Assembly (NCBI GenBank): GCA_902787825.1
Contig: CADAHS010000006.1
Span: 1-64,000, forward strand
DNA: 64,000 nucleotides
Reading direction: 5' to 3'
DNA from: an uncultured Ruminococcus sp.
GTDB lineage: Bacteria > Bacillota > Clostridia > Oscillospirales > Ruminococcaceae
The notes beneath the pieces are model-generated. The model was not told the origin of the DNA, searched no databases, and saw nothing but the letters and a program-made list of their open reading frames with translations. Shown in pieces: positions 28,185-36,622 of the stretch (positions are counted from its first letter, which is position 1; every line of letters starts with the position of its first letter). Both the position numbers and the translations under genes were made by a program.

Positions 28185-28847
28185 GTGAGCAAAGAATTGA
28201 TACTCAAGTATGGTGCGAGGTTAATGGTCATCTTTATGGTCATACCTCTGCATGAGTTTGCGCACGCCTGGTCAGCAAATAAAATGGGTGACCCGACTCC
28301 AAAAGCACAGAACAGACTAAACGTCAATCCCTTTAATCATATAGATCCTATCGGCGGATTTATGCTGCTTGTTGCAGGCTTTGGCTGGGGCAGACCCGTT
28401 CAGGTCAATCCCAACTATTTCAAGAAGCCCAGAAAGGGTATGGCTCTGAGCGCCGCTGCCGGACCTATCGCAAATCTGATCGTCGCTTATATCGGCGTAA
28501 TACTCTATAAGGTGCTGGCAAGCTTCTTTTATGCCAACGGTACAGATGTGCTTTATTGGCTCACAGTGCTTATGTATTATTTCACATCAATAAACCTCGG
28601 ACTTGCCATATTCAATCTTATACCCATACCGCCTCTTGACGGATCAAAGATACTCAGATATTTCACGAGCTATAACTTTGATAGAAAAATTCAGCAGTAT
28701 AGCTTTTATATCTCCATCGGATTTATTGTACTTGTCCTGTCGGGACTGCTCGATACACCGCTTAACTGGCTGAACGAAAAGTTCTTCTGGATAATGGATA
28801 AGCTGTCGTTCTGGGTAGATCCGCTTATGCAGGGCATCGCTAAATAA
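28185..28847 (+). CDS. Site-2 protease family (M50) membrane metalloprotease
   Basis: The 220-residue integral membrane protein starts at GTG 28185 behind GGAGGTGAT. The zinc motif HEFAHAW is near residue 23 and the third ligand lies in IPPLDGSK near residue 150. Four to five hydrophobic helices are visible. It belongs to the minimal YwhC/Rv-type group without PDZ or CBS domains. The substrate is unknown. It is first in a run with scpA and scpB, an arrangement common in clostridia. Confidence 0.92.
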   Translation: MSKELILKYGARLMVIFMVIPLHEFAHAWSANKMGDPTPKAQNRLNVNPFNHIDPIGGFMLLVAGFGWGRPVQVNPNYFKKPRKGMALSAAAGPIANLIVAYIGVILYKVLASFFYANGTDVLYWLTVLMYYFTSINLGLAIFNLIPIPPLDGSKILRYFTSYNFDRKIQQYSFYISIGFIVLVLSGLLDTPLNWLNEKFFWIMDKLSFWVDPLMQGIAK

Positions 28848-28871
28848 CAATTCTTGAAAGGATAACAACAA

Positions 28872-30062
28872 ATGTCTTGCGCACAGTTCAAGCTGGATAT
28901 GTTTGAAGGACCGCTTGATCTGCTCCTTCACCTTATAACAAAGCATAAACTGAATATACACGATATCGAGATATCGCTGCTGTTGGAGCAGTATATGGAA
29001 TACATCCACCAGCTTGATCACGAGGATCTTGAGGACGCTGCTGATTTTCTTGAAATGGCAGCAAGACTGATATATATCAAGACTGTGTCGCTGCTGCCTC
29101 AGGACGAGGAAGCACAGGAGCTTAAAAAAGAGCTTGAAGGGAGACTCATCGAGTATTCTCAGTGTAAATGTCTTGCACAGATACTTGCCCAAACTTATGC
29201 CGGCGGCGAAATATTTGTCAGAAAGCCCGTGCAGATACCTGTTGATAAGACATATACTCGTGAGCACGATCCGATGATACTTTTTGAAGCCTATCTCGGA
29301 CTTTCAGAAAAGGCACGAAGCGAAAAGCCGATCAATGCCAAGCTTTTCCAACCGATAGTTTCGTATAAAGTCGTTTCTGTCGGCTCAAAAATTGTCTATA
29401 TACTTAAAAGGCTATATACAGTCGGTGTTTGCGACCTGTCGCATATCTATGACGGAATGCAGACCAAGAGCGAAAGGGTAGCCACATTTCTTGCGATACT
29501 TGAGCTTACCAAGTCGGGAAGAATAGTCCTTAACGATGACAATACGCAGATATCGTTCAGCGATAAGTCCCGTGAGCGGAAGAAGCATTCTGTACAAAAC
29601 AATGCTGAACGATCTTTATCTATTCCCGAGCAGGCTTGCGTGACAATTCCTGCCGCTCAACCCGAGCAGAAGAACACTGAACCTGAGCCGGAAGAACAAG
29701 CGAAACTAATAGACGAATTACCCGAGTTCAGACCCGATGAGAGCGTACATATGCCTGAGGAAAGAAAAGAAAGTGATCACCGATCAAAACAGCCGCAGCC
29801 AAAACCGCTTGCTGAACGTATCGCTGTCCCTTTTGAGATCACGTTCCCTCAGCCTGTAACAGAGGACAAGCTTCCTGAACCGCAGCCGCTTGCCGAAGAT
29901 TCTTCTGAGCCGACTGCGTGCGATAACTTTTTTGAGACCACTAACGAAAAGACTGCATTCAAGCCCAATTATTGGGGCAGACTGAAATATTACTGGGGCT
30001 GCTCTCCCGTCGGTGACGACATTTCCCGTAACTACTGGAAATATGGCAGCATTTCGCAGTGA
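28872..30062 (+). CDS. scpA: Segregation and condensation protein A, with long C-terminal extension
   Basis: ScpA is the kleisin subunit of the SMC-ScpAB condensin that organises and separates the chromosome. The N-terminal FKLDMFEGPLDLLLHLI and the following DIEISLLLEQY are canonical. The core ends near residue 240 after a winged-helix-like segment. The remaining 150 residues form a Pro/Glu-rich, low-complexity tail (PEQKNTEPEPEEQ, QPKPLAERI). This makes it 396 residues against the usual 240-260. The tail is unusual and its role is not clear. Confidence 0.93.
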   Translation: MSCAQFKLDMFEGPLDLLLHLITKHKLNIHDIEISLLLEQYMEYIHQLDHEDLEDAADFLEMAARLIYIKTVSLLPQDEEAQELKKELEGRLIEYSQCKCLAQILAQTYAGGEIFVRKPVQIPVDKTYTREHDPMILFEAYLGLSEKARSEKPINAKLFQPIVSYKVVSVGSKIVYILKRLYTVGVCDLSHIYDGMQTKSERVATFLAILELTKSGRIVLNDDNTQISFSDKSRERKKHSVQNNAERSLSIPEQACVTIPAAQPEQKNTEPEPEEQAKLIDELPEFRPDESVHMPEERKESDHRSKQPQPKPLAERIAVPFEITFPQPVTEDKLPEPQPLAEDSSEPTACDNFFETTNEKTAFKPNYWGRLKYYWGCSPVGDDISRNYWKYGSISQ

Positions 30063-30079
30063 GCCTGAAAGGATAGATA

Positions 30080-30655
30080 ATGGATATACAAACAAAAATA
30101 CCCGTGGTCGAAGCGGTGCTTTTTGCAAGCGGAGAGCCGATCGATTCTGAAAGACTCTGTGAGGCTGCTGATCTTGTAAAGCAGGAGCTTGACGAGGTCA
30201 TTGCAGAGCTTGAAAATAAGTATTCAAAGCCCGATAGCGGCATAGAGCTTTTGCACCTCAACGATTCCTACCAGCTTGCCACCAAGCAGCAGTACGCCCC
30301 TTGCGTAAAGTCTGCATTGGAGATAAAAAAGAACTCACAGCTTTCTCCTGCGGCACTTGAGACACTTACAATAATTGCATATAACCAGCCTGTGACCAAG
30401 GGCTTTGTCGAGAATGTCAGGGGCGTTGATTCCTCGGGCGTTGTCAACTCTTTGGTTGAGAAGGATCTTCTTGCTGAAGCCGGAAGGCTTGACCTCCCGG
30501 GAAGACCGATAGCTTATAAAACAACAGATAATTTTCTCAGAGCATTCAGACTTTCAAGCCTCAAAGACCTTCCGCCGCTGCCTGAGCAAACGGAGCAGAT
30601 AACCATCGACGAGATACTTGAAAATGCCCCTCAGCAGGGCGAAGAAAATGAGTAA
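30080..30655 (+). CDS. scpB: Segregation and condensation protein B
   Basis: ScpB is the winged-helix dimer that binds ScpA in the condensin complex. The 191-residue protein has the typical VVEAVLFASGEPIDSERL start and the conserved SPAALETLTIIAYNQPVTKGFVENVRGVDSS segment. The C-terminus overlaps the next gene by 8 bp (ATG inside its last codons), pointing to translational coupling. Confidence 0.96.
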   Translation: MDIQTKIPVVEAVLFASGEPIDSERLCEAADLVKQELDEVIAELENKYSKPDSGIELLHLNDSYQLATKQQYAPCVKSALEIKKNSQLSPAALETLTIIAYNQPVTKGFVENVRGVDSSGVVNSLVEKDLLAEAGRLDLPGRPIAYKTTDNFLRAFRLSSLKDLPPLPEQTEQITIDEILENAPQQGEENE

Positions 30656-31286
30656 CCCCTGGGAAGAGATCAGCCTGGACGACTATGAGAATCATATGAG
30701 CCTTGACAGCGTAAGACAGCTGCAAACGATGAATCAGATCATGAGGCAGCAGCTGGAGGCTTATTGTGTGAAAACAGCAATGATCCTTGGCGTCGCCGGC
30801 GGAAACGGCCTTGAATATATCTCTGGGCAAAAGTACATAAAAGTATATGGCGTTGATATTAATTCGGACTATCTTCACGAAACAGAAAAACGCTATCCGA
30901 ACCTCTCGGGCATTCTTGAGTGCCTGAAAGCAGATCTTGTCAGTGAGTATGGCAAGCTCCCACAGGCTCAGCTTCTTATAGCTAACCTGCTGATAGATTA
31001 TATCGGATACCCCTCGTTTCAAAAAGTGGTCATGCAGGTCAAACCACAGTTCGTTTCCTGTACGATACAGGTAAATGCCGACACAACAAAAGGCTGGGTG
31101 TCTGATTCGCCGTATCTGCACGCCTTTGACAGGCTTGATGAGATCCATCACCAAATGGAAGATCTCGCTCTTGAACAGGCTATGCAGAAAATAGGTTATC
31201 AACCAATATCACATAACAACTACCCTTTGCCAAACGGCAAGGCATTGTCAAGACTTGATTTCAAAAAGCAGTATCAAGAAGTGTAG
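30648..31286 (+). CDS. Class I SAM-dependent methyltransferase-like protein
   Basis: The 212-residue product starts at ATG 30648, overlapping scpB. The SAM-binding motif I is MILGVAGGNGLEYI near residue 45, followed by the acidic residue in VYGVDINSDYL and the motif LLIANLLIDYIGY. The substrate is not evident. Position in the scp operon suggests no function by itself. Confidence 0.8.
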   Translation: MSNPWEEISLDDYENHMSLDSVRQLQTMNQIMRQQLEAYCVKTAMILGVAGGNGLEYISGQKYIKVYGVDINSDYLHETEKRYPNLSGILECLKADLVSEYGKLPQAQLLIANLLIDYIGYPSFQKVVMQVKPQFVSCTIQVNADTTKGWVSDSPYLHAFDRLDEIHHQMEDLALEQAMQKIGYQPISHNNYPLPNGKALSRLDFKKQYQEV

Positions 31287-31324
31287 ATCTTACTTCTTGC
31301 ATCTGATTTCTAAAAAAGGAGCTG

Positions 31325-32236
31325 ATGACTATAATAGTTTTATATATACTTCTTGGCATTATAGCCTTTATCGTCATTTTGCTCCATTTTTCTGTGCGAG
31401 CTACAATAAAGGCGAGCAAGCAGGGCGTAGATATTAAAGTTAAATGGCTGTTTTTTACGTTCTATCCAAGAAAGCCGAAAAAGCCTAAAAAGCCAAAGAA
31501 GAAAAAAGGCGAAGCCGAAACAACTCCTGAACAAACAGGTGAAAACAGCGAGCAGCCTGACCTCTCCGAGAACGCACTTGAGGAGTTTATAAAAGAAGCT
31601 GAGAAAACCCAGCAGGATACCACGGTCGAGCAAACTGTCACGCAGACAGAGGACGCTAAAGTTGAGCAGGAGACAGTTTCCACCGAGTCTAAAACGACCA
31701 CCACCCAAAAGACGAAGAAAAAAGGTGAGCCTGACAAGACCGAGGAGACCACGACCGAGAAAAAAGGTAAACTCGCTCAATTAAAGGATAAGTATAAAGC
31801 GATAAAGCCATATATCCCCACAGGCTGGAAGTATTTCAAAAAGCTGCTTAAAAAGATACGCTTTACAAATATTACTGCCGATGTCACCGTTGGAAAAGAG
31901 GACGCTTATGAAGCAGCAGTGTGGTATGGTAAAGTGCAGGGGATACTGTTCGGATTGTTCGGCTGGTTGTCATGTATCTTTACAGTAAAGCTGAAGCACG
32001 TTGATGTGCATTGCAAATTCAATGAGAAGATCACCGACGGCGAGATCTTTCTCAAAGTTAAAGTCCGCCCGAGCACGATGATCCATATCGCATTCTGTCT
32101 GGGAATAAACTTCCTGCGTATATGGCTCAGACAGCGCCGTGAACGCAAACGCCGTATCGAGCAGCTCCGTGCTAAGCGCAAGCAGCAGCTCAAACAAAAA
32201 CAGATGAATAATAACCATAATATACAGAAAGGTTGA
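31325..32236 (+). CDS. DUF2953 domain-containing membrane protein
   Basis: The 303-residue protein has an N-terminal membrane helix (residues 3-22) and a long hydrophilic Lys/Glu/Thr-rich linker (about 45-150). The conserved C-terminal region (ITADVTVGKEDAYEAAVWYGKVQGILFGLFG, then a second hydrophobic part) is typical of clostridial DUF2953. In that family it is regularly found beside GerW/YtfJ, as here. Its function is unknown, possibly sporulation-linked. A basic Arg/Lys tail ends the protein. The ribosome site AAAGGAG is only 3 nt from the ATG. Confidence 0.82.
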   Translation: MTIIVLYILLGIIAFIVILLHFSVRATIKASKQGVDIKVKWLFFTFYPRKPKKPKKPKKKKGEAETTPEQTGENSEQPDLSENALEEFIKEAEKTQQDTTVEQTVTQTEDAKVEQETVSTESKTTTTQKTKKKGEPDKTEETTTEKKGKLAQLKDKYKAIKPYIPTGWKYFKKLLKKIRFTNITADVTVGKEDAYEAAVWYGKVQGILFGLFGWLSCIFTVKLKHVDVHCKFNEKITDGEIFLKVKVRPSTMIHIAFCLGINFLRIWLRQRRERKRRIEQLRAKRKQQLKQKQMNNNHNIQKG

Positions 32237-32241
32237 TTAAA

Positions 32242-32631
32242 ATGAACGAAAGCACAAAGATCGAAGCATTGGTAAATACCGCAATGTCCAAGCTGCGTGA
32301 GATCGCAGACTGCCAGACTATCGTAGGAAAGGAAGTCGTTACCGCAGACGGCACTACGATAATCCCTATATCTAAAGTCTCTTTTGGCTTTGCTTCCGGC
32401 GGAAGTGATCTCCCGACAAAATGTAAGGATACCTTCGGCGGCGGTTCAGGCGGCGGAGTTTCTATCCAGCCAATGGCTTTCATCGTGATCTCAAACGGCG
32501 AAGTCAAGCTGCTTCAGATGACCGCAAATGCTGATAAGGGCAACGCTATTGTTAATATGGTTCCCGAGGTCATCGACAAGGTGACAGCATTTCTCAACAA
32601 AAAGAAAGAGGGAAATACTCCCGAGGAATAA
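32242..32631 (+). CDS. gerW: GerW/YtfJ family sporulation-associated protein
   Basis: The 129-residue product starts at ATG 32242, behind AGAAAGG. Signature features are the N-terminal helix (IEALVNTAMSKLREIADCQTIVGKEV), the SKVSFGFASGGS strand, the Gly-rich loop FGGGSGGGVSIQPMAF, and a C-terminal helix (MVPEVIDKVTAFLNKKK). In Bacillus YtfJ/GerW is needed for spore germination. Its presence implies a sporulation ancestry but does not prove that this strain sporulates. Confidence 0.9.
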   Translation: MNESTKIEALVNTAMSKLREIADCQTIVGKEVVTADGTTIIPISKVSFGFASGGSDLPTKCKDTFGGGSGGGVSIQPMAFIVISNGEVKLLQMTANADKGNAIVNMVPEVIDKVTAFLNKKKEGNTPEE

Positions 32632-32695
32632 CCTGAATTGAAGCTTCATACCTGCGCATAATATCTTTTGAGTTTATGTGCAAAGGTGTGATGAT

Positions 32696-33865
32696 ATGAG
32701 ATTATTTTTAAAGGTAAGGTCTGCTTTGAAAAAGACCCTGCCTGTGTTGGCTGCGGCTGTTTTAAGTGTGCCGTTGTGTACACCCTCTGTGTGTGCCGTC
32801 GAAATGCCCGAGGTCAGTGCAAAAGCTGCGATAGTTATTAATGCCGAGACCGGTGAAACTCTGTTTGGCAAAAATGCCGATGTCAGACTCCCTATGGCAA
32901 GCACCACCAAGATCATGACCACTATCCTTGCGATAGAACACGCAGATCTCGACGAGCAGTTCACCGTTGATCCCGATGCCGTAAGGACCGAAGGCTCATC
33001 AATGGGGCTGAGAGAAAATGATAAGGTCACTTTGCGTGCCCTGTGTTATGGAATGATGCTCCCAAGCGGTAACGATGCGGCAAATTGTACCGCCGTCAGA
33101 GTTGCTGGCAGTATCGGTGCATTTGTCGAGCTGATGAATAAAAAGGCTAAGTCTCTCGGACTTGAAAATACCCGCTTTGTCACCCCTTCCGGACTTGATG
33201 ACTTTACAGACGAGCACTACTCAACTGCGTCTGATATGGCAAAGCTTACAAGGTATGCGATGAGTAATAAAACCTTTGCGGAGATCTGTAATGCAAGGTC
33301 GGTCAAGCTTTGCTTTGGAGACCCTCCGTATGACAGATGGCTGACAAATACCAATAAGCTGCTAAGAACCTGTCATGGTGTGATCGGAGTAAAAACCGGT
33401 TTTACCGATAAGGCGGGCAGATGTCTTGTGTCCTGCTGCGAAAGAAACGGTTCAAAACTTATCTGTGTTACACTTAATGACAGAAACGACTGGCAGGATC
33501 ATAGTATGCTCTATGATAAATGCTTTCCAATGGTGTCAAAGCAGGTGCTTGACGCCGGCAGAAAAAGCTTTGATGTAAGTATTGTCGGCTCTGATGTCGA
33601 TACAGTAAAGTGCACAGCACCGACTGTTAAAGTAAGTCTTGTCAAGGGCAGTGAGAAAAATGTCAGGACCGTTGTCAGATTGCCTGCGTTTGTCTATGCC
33701 ACAGTCACAAAAGGACAGCAGCTCGGCACAGTCGAGTATTGGTACAACGGCGAGCTGATAGCCCAAAGCGGCATATTCGCCCGGCAGAATGCCGAGTATA
33801 AACGGACAGATCGTGATGGCTTCCTTGAGATCATAAAACAAAAGCTCGTCAGCCTGTTCGCATAG
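32696..33865 (+). CDS. D-alanyl-D-alanine carboxypeptidase (DacF/DacB type, serine peptidase S11)
   Basis: This penicillin-binding protein trims the terminal D-Ala of peptidoglycan stem peptides outside the membrane. A signal peptide (residues 1-34, ending at SVCA) is followed by the SxxK motif in MASTTKIMT (Ser69), SGN in LPSGNDAAN, and KTG in GVKTGFTDKAGR. A beta-rich PBP5-type C-terminal domain and an amphipathic tail (FLEIIKQKLVSLF) complete the 389 residues. The start is ATG 32696 with AAGGTGTG upstream. Confidence 0.94.
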   Translation: MRLFLKVRSALKKTLPVLAAAVLSVPLCTPSVCAVEMPEVSAKAAIVINAETGETLFGKNADVRLPMASTTKIMTTILAIEHADLDEQFTVDPDAVRTEGSSMGLRENDKVTLRALCYGMMLPSGNDAANCTAVRVAGSIGAFVELMNKKAKSLGLENTRFVTPSGLDDFTDEHYSTASDMAKLTRYAMSNKTFAEICNARSVKLCFGDPPYDRWLTNTNKLLRTCHGVIGVKTGFTDKAGRCLVSCCERNGSKLICVTLNDRNDWQDHSMLYDKCFPMVSKQVLDAGRKSFDVSIVGSDVDTVKCTAPTVKVSLVKGSEKNVRTVVRLPAFVYATVTKGQQLGTVEYWYNGELIAQSGIFARQNAEYKRTDRDGFLEIIKQKLVSLFA

Positions 33866-33908
33866 TTTTATACCCGCACCAGCGGGCTACATAATGTAAG
33901 GAGAGTTT

Positions 33909-34640
33909 ATGGAAAAAGTAAGGATACAAAAGCTTATCGCCGAAAGCGGACTGTGTTCAAGGCGTAAAGCCGAGGAGCTTATCGACAGCGGAAAAGTCAC
34001 CGTCAACGGCAGACCCTGTAAGCTTGGAGATAAAGCCCTCCCCGGGAAGGATCTTATCGCTGTAAACGGCGAGAATATCACAGCGCCGAAACGCAGAAAG
34101 CTTTACTATATTATGCTTCATAAGCCAAGAGGCTATGTAACAACAATGAGTGATGAGCTTGACAGAAAGTGCGTAACCGAGCTTCTCAAAGGCGTTCCCG
34201 AAAGGGTCTACCCGATAGGCAGACTTGATAAGAATTCTGAAGGACTGCTTTTGTTCACTAACGATGGCAATTTTGCAAACGATATAATGCACCCCTCAAA
34301 GCATATCTCAAAAACATACCGTGTCACCGTGCGTCCTGATATAACCGAGCAGCAGCTTGTTCAGCTCTCGTCAGGCGTCGAGATTGATGGCAAAATGACA
34401 AAAGAGTGTAATGTGGTCGTGCTTGACAAACAGATCGGCAGGGTGGTCCTGCAAATGACTATCTATGAGGGCAGAAACCGCCAAATAAGAAAAATGTGTG
34501 AAGCCGTAGGACTTGAGGTCGCAAGACTTAAAAGGACCTCGATCGGTCCGCTGAAACTTGGTATGCTCAAACCCGGAGCTTATAGGGAGCTTAAACCGGA
34601 TGAGCTAAGAGCATTGCGTAATGCGATCAGTAAAAAGTAA
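33909..34640 (+). CDS. 16S/23S rRNA pseudouridine synthase (RluB/RsuA family)
   Basis: The 243-residue enzyme has an N-terminal S4 domain (RIQKLIAESGLCSRRKAEELIDSGKVTVNG). The catalytic domain carries the nucleophile Asp in GRLDKNSEGLLLFTNDG, and later YEGRNRQIRKMCEAVG. These identify the RsuA/RluB/RluE/RluF group; RluB (23S position 2605) is the usual single-copy clostridial member. It lies 43 bp after the carboxypeptidase gene, with a small CCCGC/GCGGG hairpin between them. Confidence 0.92.
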   Translation: MEKVRIQKLIAESGLCSRRKAEELIDSGKVTVNGRPCKLGDKALPGKDLIAVNGENITAPKRRKLYYIMLHKPRGYVTTMSDELDRKCVTELLKGVPERVYPIGRLDKNSEGLLLFTNDGNFANDIMHPSKHISKTYRVTVRPDITEQQLVQLSSGVEIDGKMTKECNVVVLDKQIGRVVLQMTIYEGRNRQIRKMCEAVGLEVARLKRTSIGPLKLGMLKPGAYRELKPDELRALRNAISKK

Positions 34641-34730
34641 TCAAATGCACACTCGTGCGTAATATATCAAACATATTGTGATAGAATATTCGACCAAATG
34701 TAAAATTAAAGTTAAACGACGAAAATGTGC

Positions 34731-34759
34731 TTGTAAAACAAAGAAAAAAATAGTATAAT
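34731..34759 (+). promoter_or_regulatory. Sigma-A promoter of the carboxyltransferase operon
   Basis: TTGTAA (34731-34736), 17-bp spacer, TATAAT (34754-34759). Confidence 0.75.
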
Positions 34760-34793
34760 ATTTTTGTATATTTATTTGAATGGAGGAAGTTGT

Positions 34794-36176
34794 ATGTCTG
34801 AATCATTAAAGACCCTTGCTGAGATCAGAGCTGCGGCAAATGCAGCGAGCGAAGCAAGAAACAGGCTTACATATTTGTTTGACGACGGAAAATTTACAGA
34901 GCTTGATCCGTATGCTATGACAGGCTCAGAGCTTTCGGGGGTTGTAACAGCCTTTGGCTATGTCGGAAACAACCCGGTATATGCCTTTTCACAGGACATA
35001 AATGTCAGAAAAGGTGCCATGACCGAGGCTCATGCGAAGAAGATCTCAAAGGTGTTCAGCCTTGCCGCAAAAACCGGTGTTCCGGTGGTTGGGATCTATG
35101 ATTCTTACGGAGCTGATGTCAGCGATCCATCTGCCGCACTTTCAGCCTACGGCTACCTTCTTTCAAAGGTGTCCAATCTTTCCGGCGTTGTAGTACAGAT
35201 AGCTGTCGTAGCAGGAACTTGTGCAGGCTGTGCAGCAATGCTTGCCGAGTCAGCTGATCTTACGATAGTAACAAAGAACAGCGAGCTTTATGTTGCTGCA
35301 AATGCTGATATCAAGGACTTTGCTGACAATGCTGCTGCTAACGGCACCGCCTGTGCAGTCTGTGATGACGATAAGGCAGCCTGTGAGCTTGCTAAGGAGC
35401 TTATATGTAAGCTTCCTCAGAATAACCTCTCACCTGTGCCGATGTATGAGTTTGACGAGCCTTCAGCAGCCGGCTATGATAACGCTGAAAATCTCGTAAA
35501 CAGCGTGCTTGACGCTGACAGCGCAGTCGAGCTGTATCCTTCATATGGAAAGGCTTCATATACCGCATTAGCGACCCTTGGGGGCGCAACAGTCGGTGTA
35601 GTTGCCACAAATAAGACTCAGGATAAACTTGCAAGTTCAGATTGCTCAAAGATCGCAAGGTTTGTCAGACTCTGTGATGCGTTTGCCGTTCCGGTCGTTA
35701 CTTTTGTCGATACTCCGGGCTTTGAGGCTAACGATGCTACCGAAATGCAGGGAGCTGTCAAGGATATGGCTAAGCTTGCTCATGCCTATGCTGAAGCAAC
35801 CACTATCAAGCTCTCAGTTGTTACCGGAAAGGCTTATGGACCTGCATTCGTGGCGCTTGCAGGCAGAGGTGCAAATGCAGATCTTGTCTTTGCGACCGAG
35901 AATGCAACTATCAGTGCTCTTGACCCGATAACAGCAGTTGAATTTCTTGAACATGATGAACTCAAGGGCGCAAGCGATCTCACCGCAAAGAGAAATGAAC
36001 TTGCTGAAAAATATGCAAAGCAGAATGCATCAGCTGCGATCGCTGCAGCAAACGGCTGTGTAGATAATGTAGTTGAAAACAGCACTATGCGTGCAGCACT
36101 CATTGACGCCGTTGAGATAATGGCAGGCAAGAGAGTTACAAGACTTCCAAAGAAGCATAGCAATATCCAGCTTTGA
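34794..36176 (+). CDS. Acyl-CoA carboxylase carboxyltransferase (12S/MmdA-like subunit)
   Basis: The 460-residue protein starts at ATG 34794 with GGAGG upstream. It has the crotonase-like double fold of biotin-dependent carboxyltransferases. The first half reads GVVTAFGYVGNNPVYAFSQDINVRKGAMTEAHAKKISK, which corresponds to the usual acyl-CoA site. The second half has VTFVDTPGFEAND and GKAYGPAFVALAGRGANAD. It is shorter than MmdA/PccB (about 510-530), with a reduced first half. With the next two genes it could form a transcarboxylase or a malonyl-/methylmalonyl-CoA decarboxylase-type complex. The acyl-CoA substrate is not certain. Confidence 0.85.
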   Translation: MSESLKTLAEIRAAANAASEARNRLTYLFDDGKFTELDPYAMTGSELSGVVTAFGYVGNNPVYAFSQDINVRKGAMTEAHAKKISKVFSLAAKTGVPVVGIYDSYGADVSDPSAALSAYGYLLSKVSNLSGVVVQIAVVAGTCAGCAAMLAESADLTIVTKNSELYVAANADIKDFADNAAANGTACAVCDDDKAACELAKELICKLPQNNLSPVPMYEFDEPSAAGYDNAENLVNSVLDADSAVELYPSYGKASYTALATLGGATVGVVATNKTQDKLASSDCSKIARFVRLCDAFAVPVVTFVDTPGFEANDATEMQGAVKDMAKLAHAYAEATTIKLSVVTGKAYGPAFVALAGRGANADLVFATENATISALDPITAVEFLEHDELKGASDLTAKRNELAEKYAKQNASAAIAAANGCVDNVVENSTMRAALIDAVEIMAGKRVTRLPKKHSNIQL

Positions 36177-36215
36177 TCGACAATAATATTATTTTACAGA
36201 ATGGTGGTTTTATAA

Positions 36216-36581
36216 ATGAAAAGATATAACATTACAGTAAACGGTAAAGCATACGACGTTGCAGTTGAAGAATTGGACGCAGGCTCAGCTCCTGCACCTG
36301 TTGCCGCAGCTCCTGCAGCAGCCCCTTCACCAGCAGCCGCAGCTCCTGCCGCTGCACCCATTGCAGAAGGAACAAAGGTAACAGCTCCAATGCCGGGAAC
36401 GATCCTTGATATCAAGGTCGCAGTCGGCGATACAGTAGCAGCAGGTCAGGCAGTTTGCGTGCTTGAAGCAATGAAGATGGAAAACGATGTAAATGCTCCA
36501 TGCGCAGGCAAGATACTCAGTATCAATACCACTAAAGGCTCTGCTGTTGAAACAGGTGCCGTACTTGCAGTCATCGGCTGA
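36216..36581 (+). CDS. Biotin carboxyl carrier protein (1.3S-like)
   Basis: The 121-residue carrier has a short N-terminal domain (KRYNITVNGKAYDVAVEEL), an Ala/Pro-rich flexible linker at residues 25-50, and a biotinyl domain whose biotin-accepting Lys87 lies in EAMKMEND. This layout matches the 1.3S subunit of transcarboxylase and the gamma carrier of sodium-pump decarboxylases. It shuttles CO2 between the two flanking carboxyltransferase subunits. Confidence 0.95.
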   Translation: MKRYNITVNGKAYDVAVEELDAGSAPAPVAAAPAAAPSPAAAAPAAAPIAEGTKVTAPMPGTILDIKVAVGDTVAAGQAVCVLEAMKMENDVNAPCAGKILSINTTKGSAVETGAVLAVIG

Positions 36582-36622
36582 TAAAATATCTGCTACATAT
36601 TAACGAAAGGACATAAAGGACA

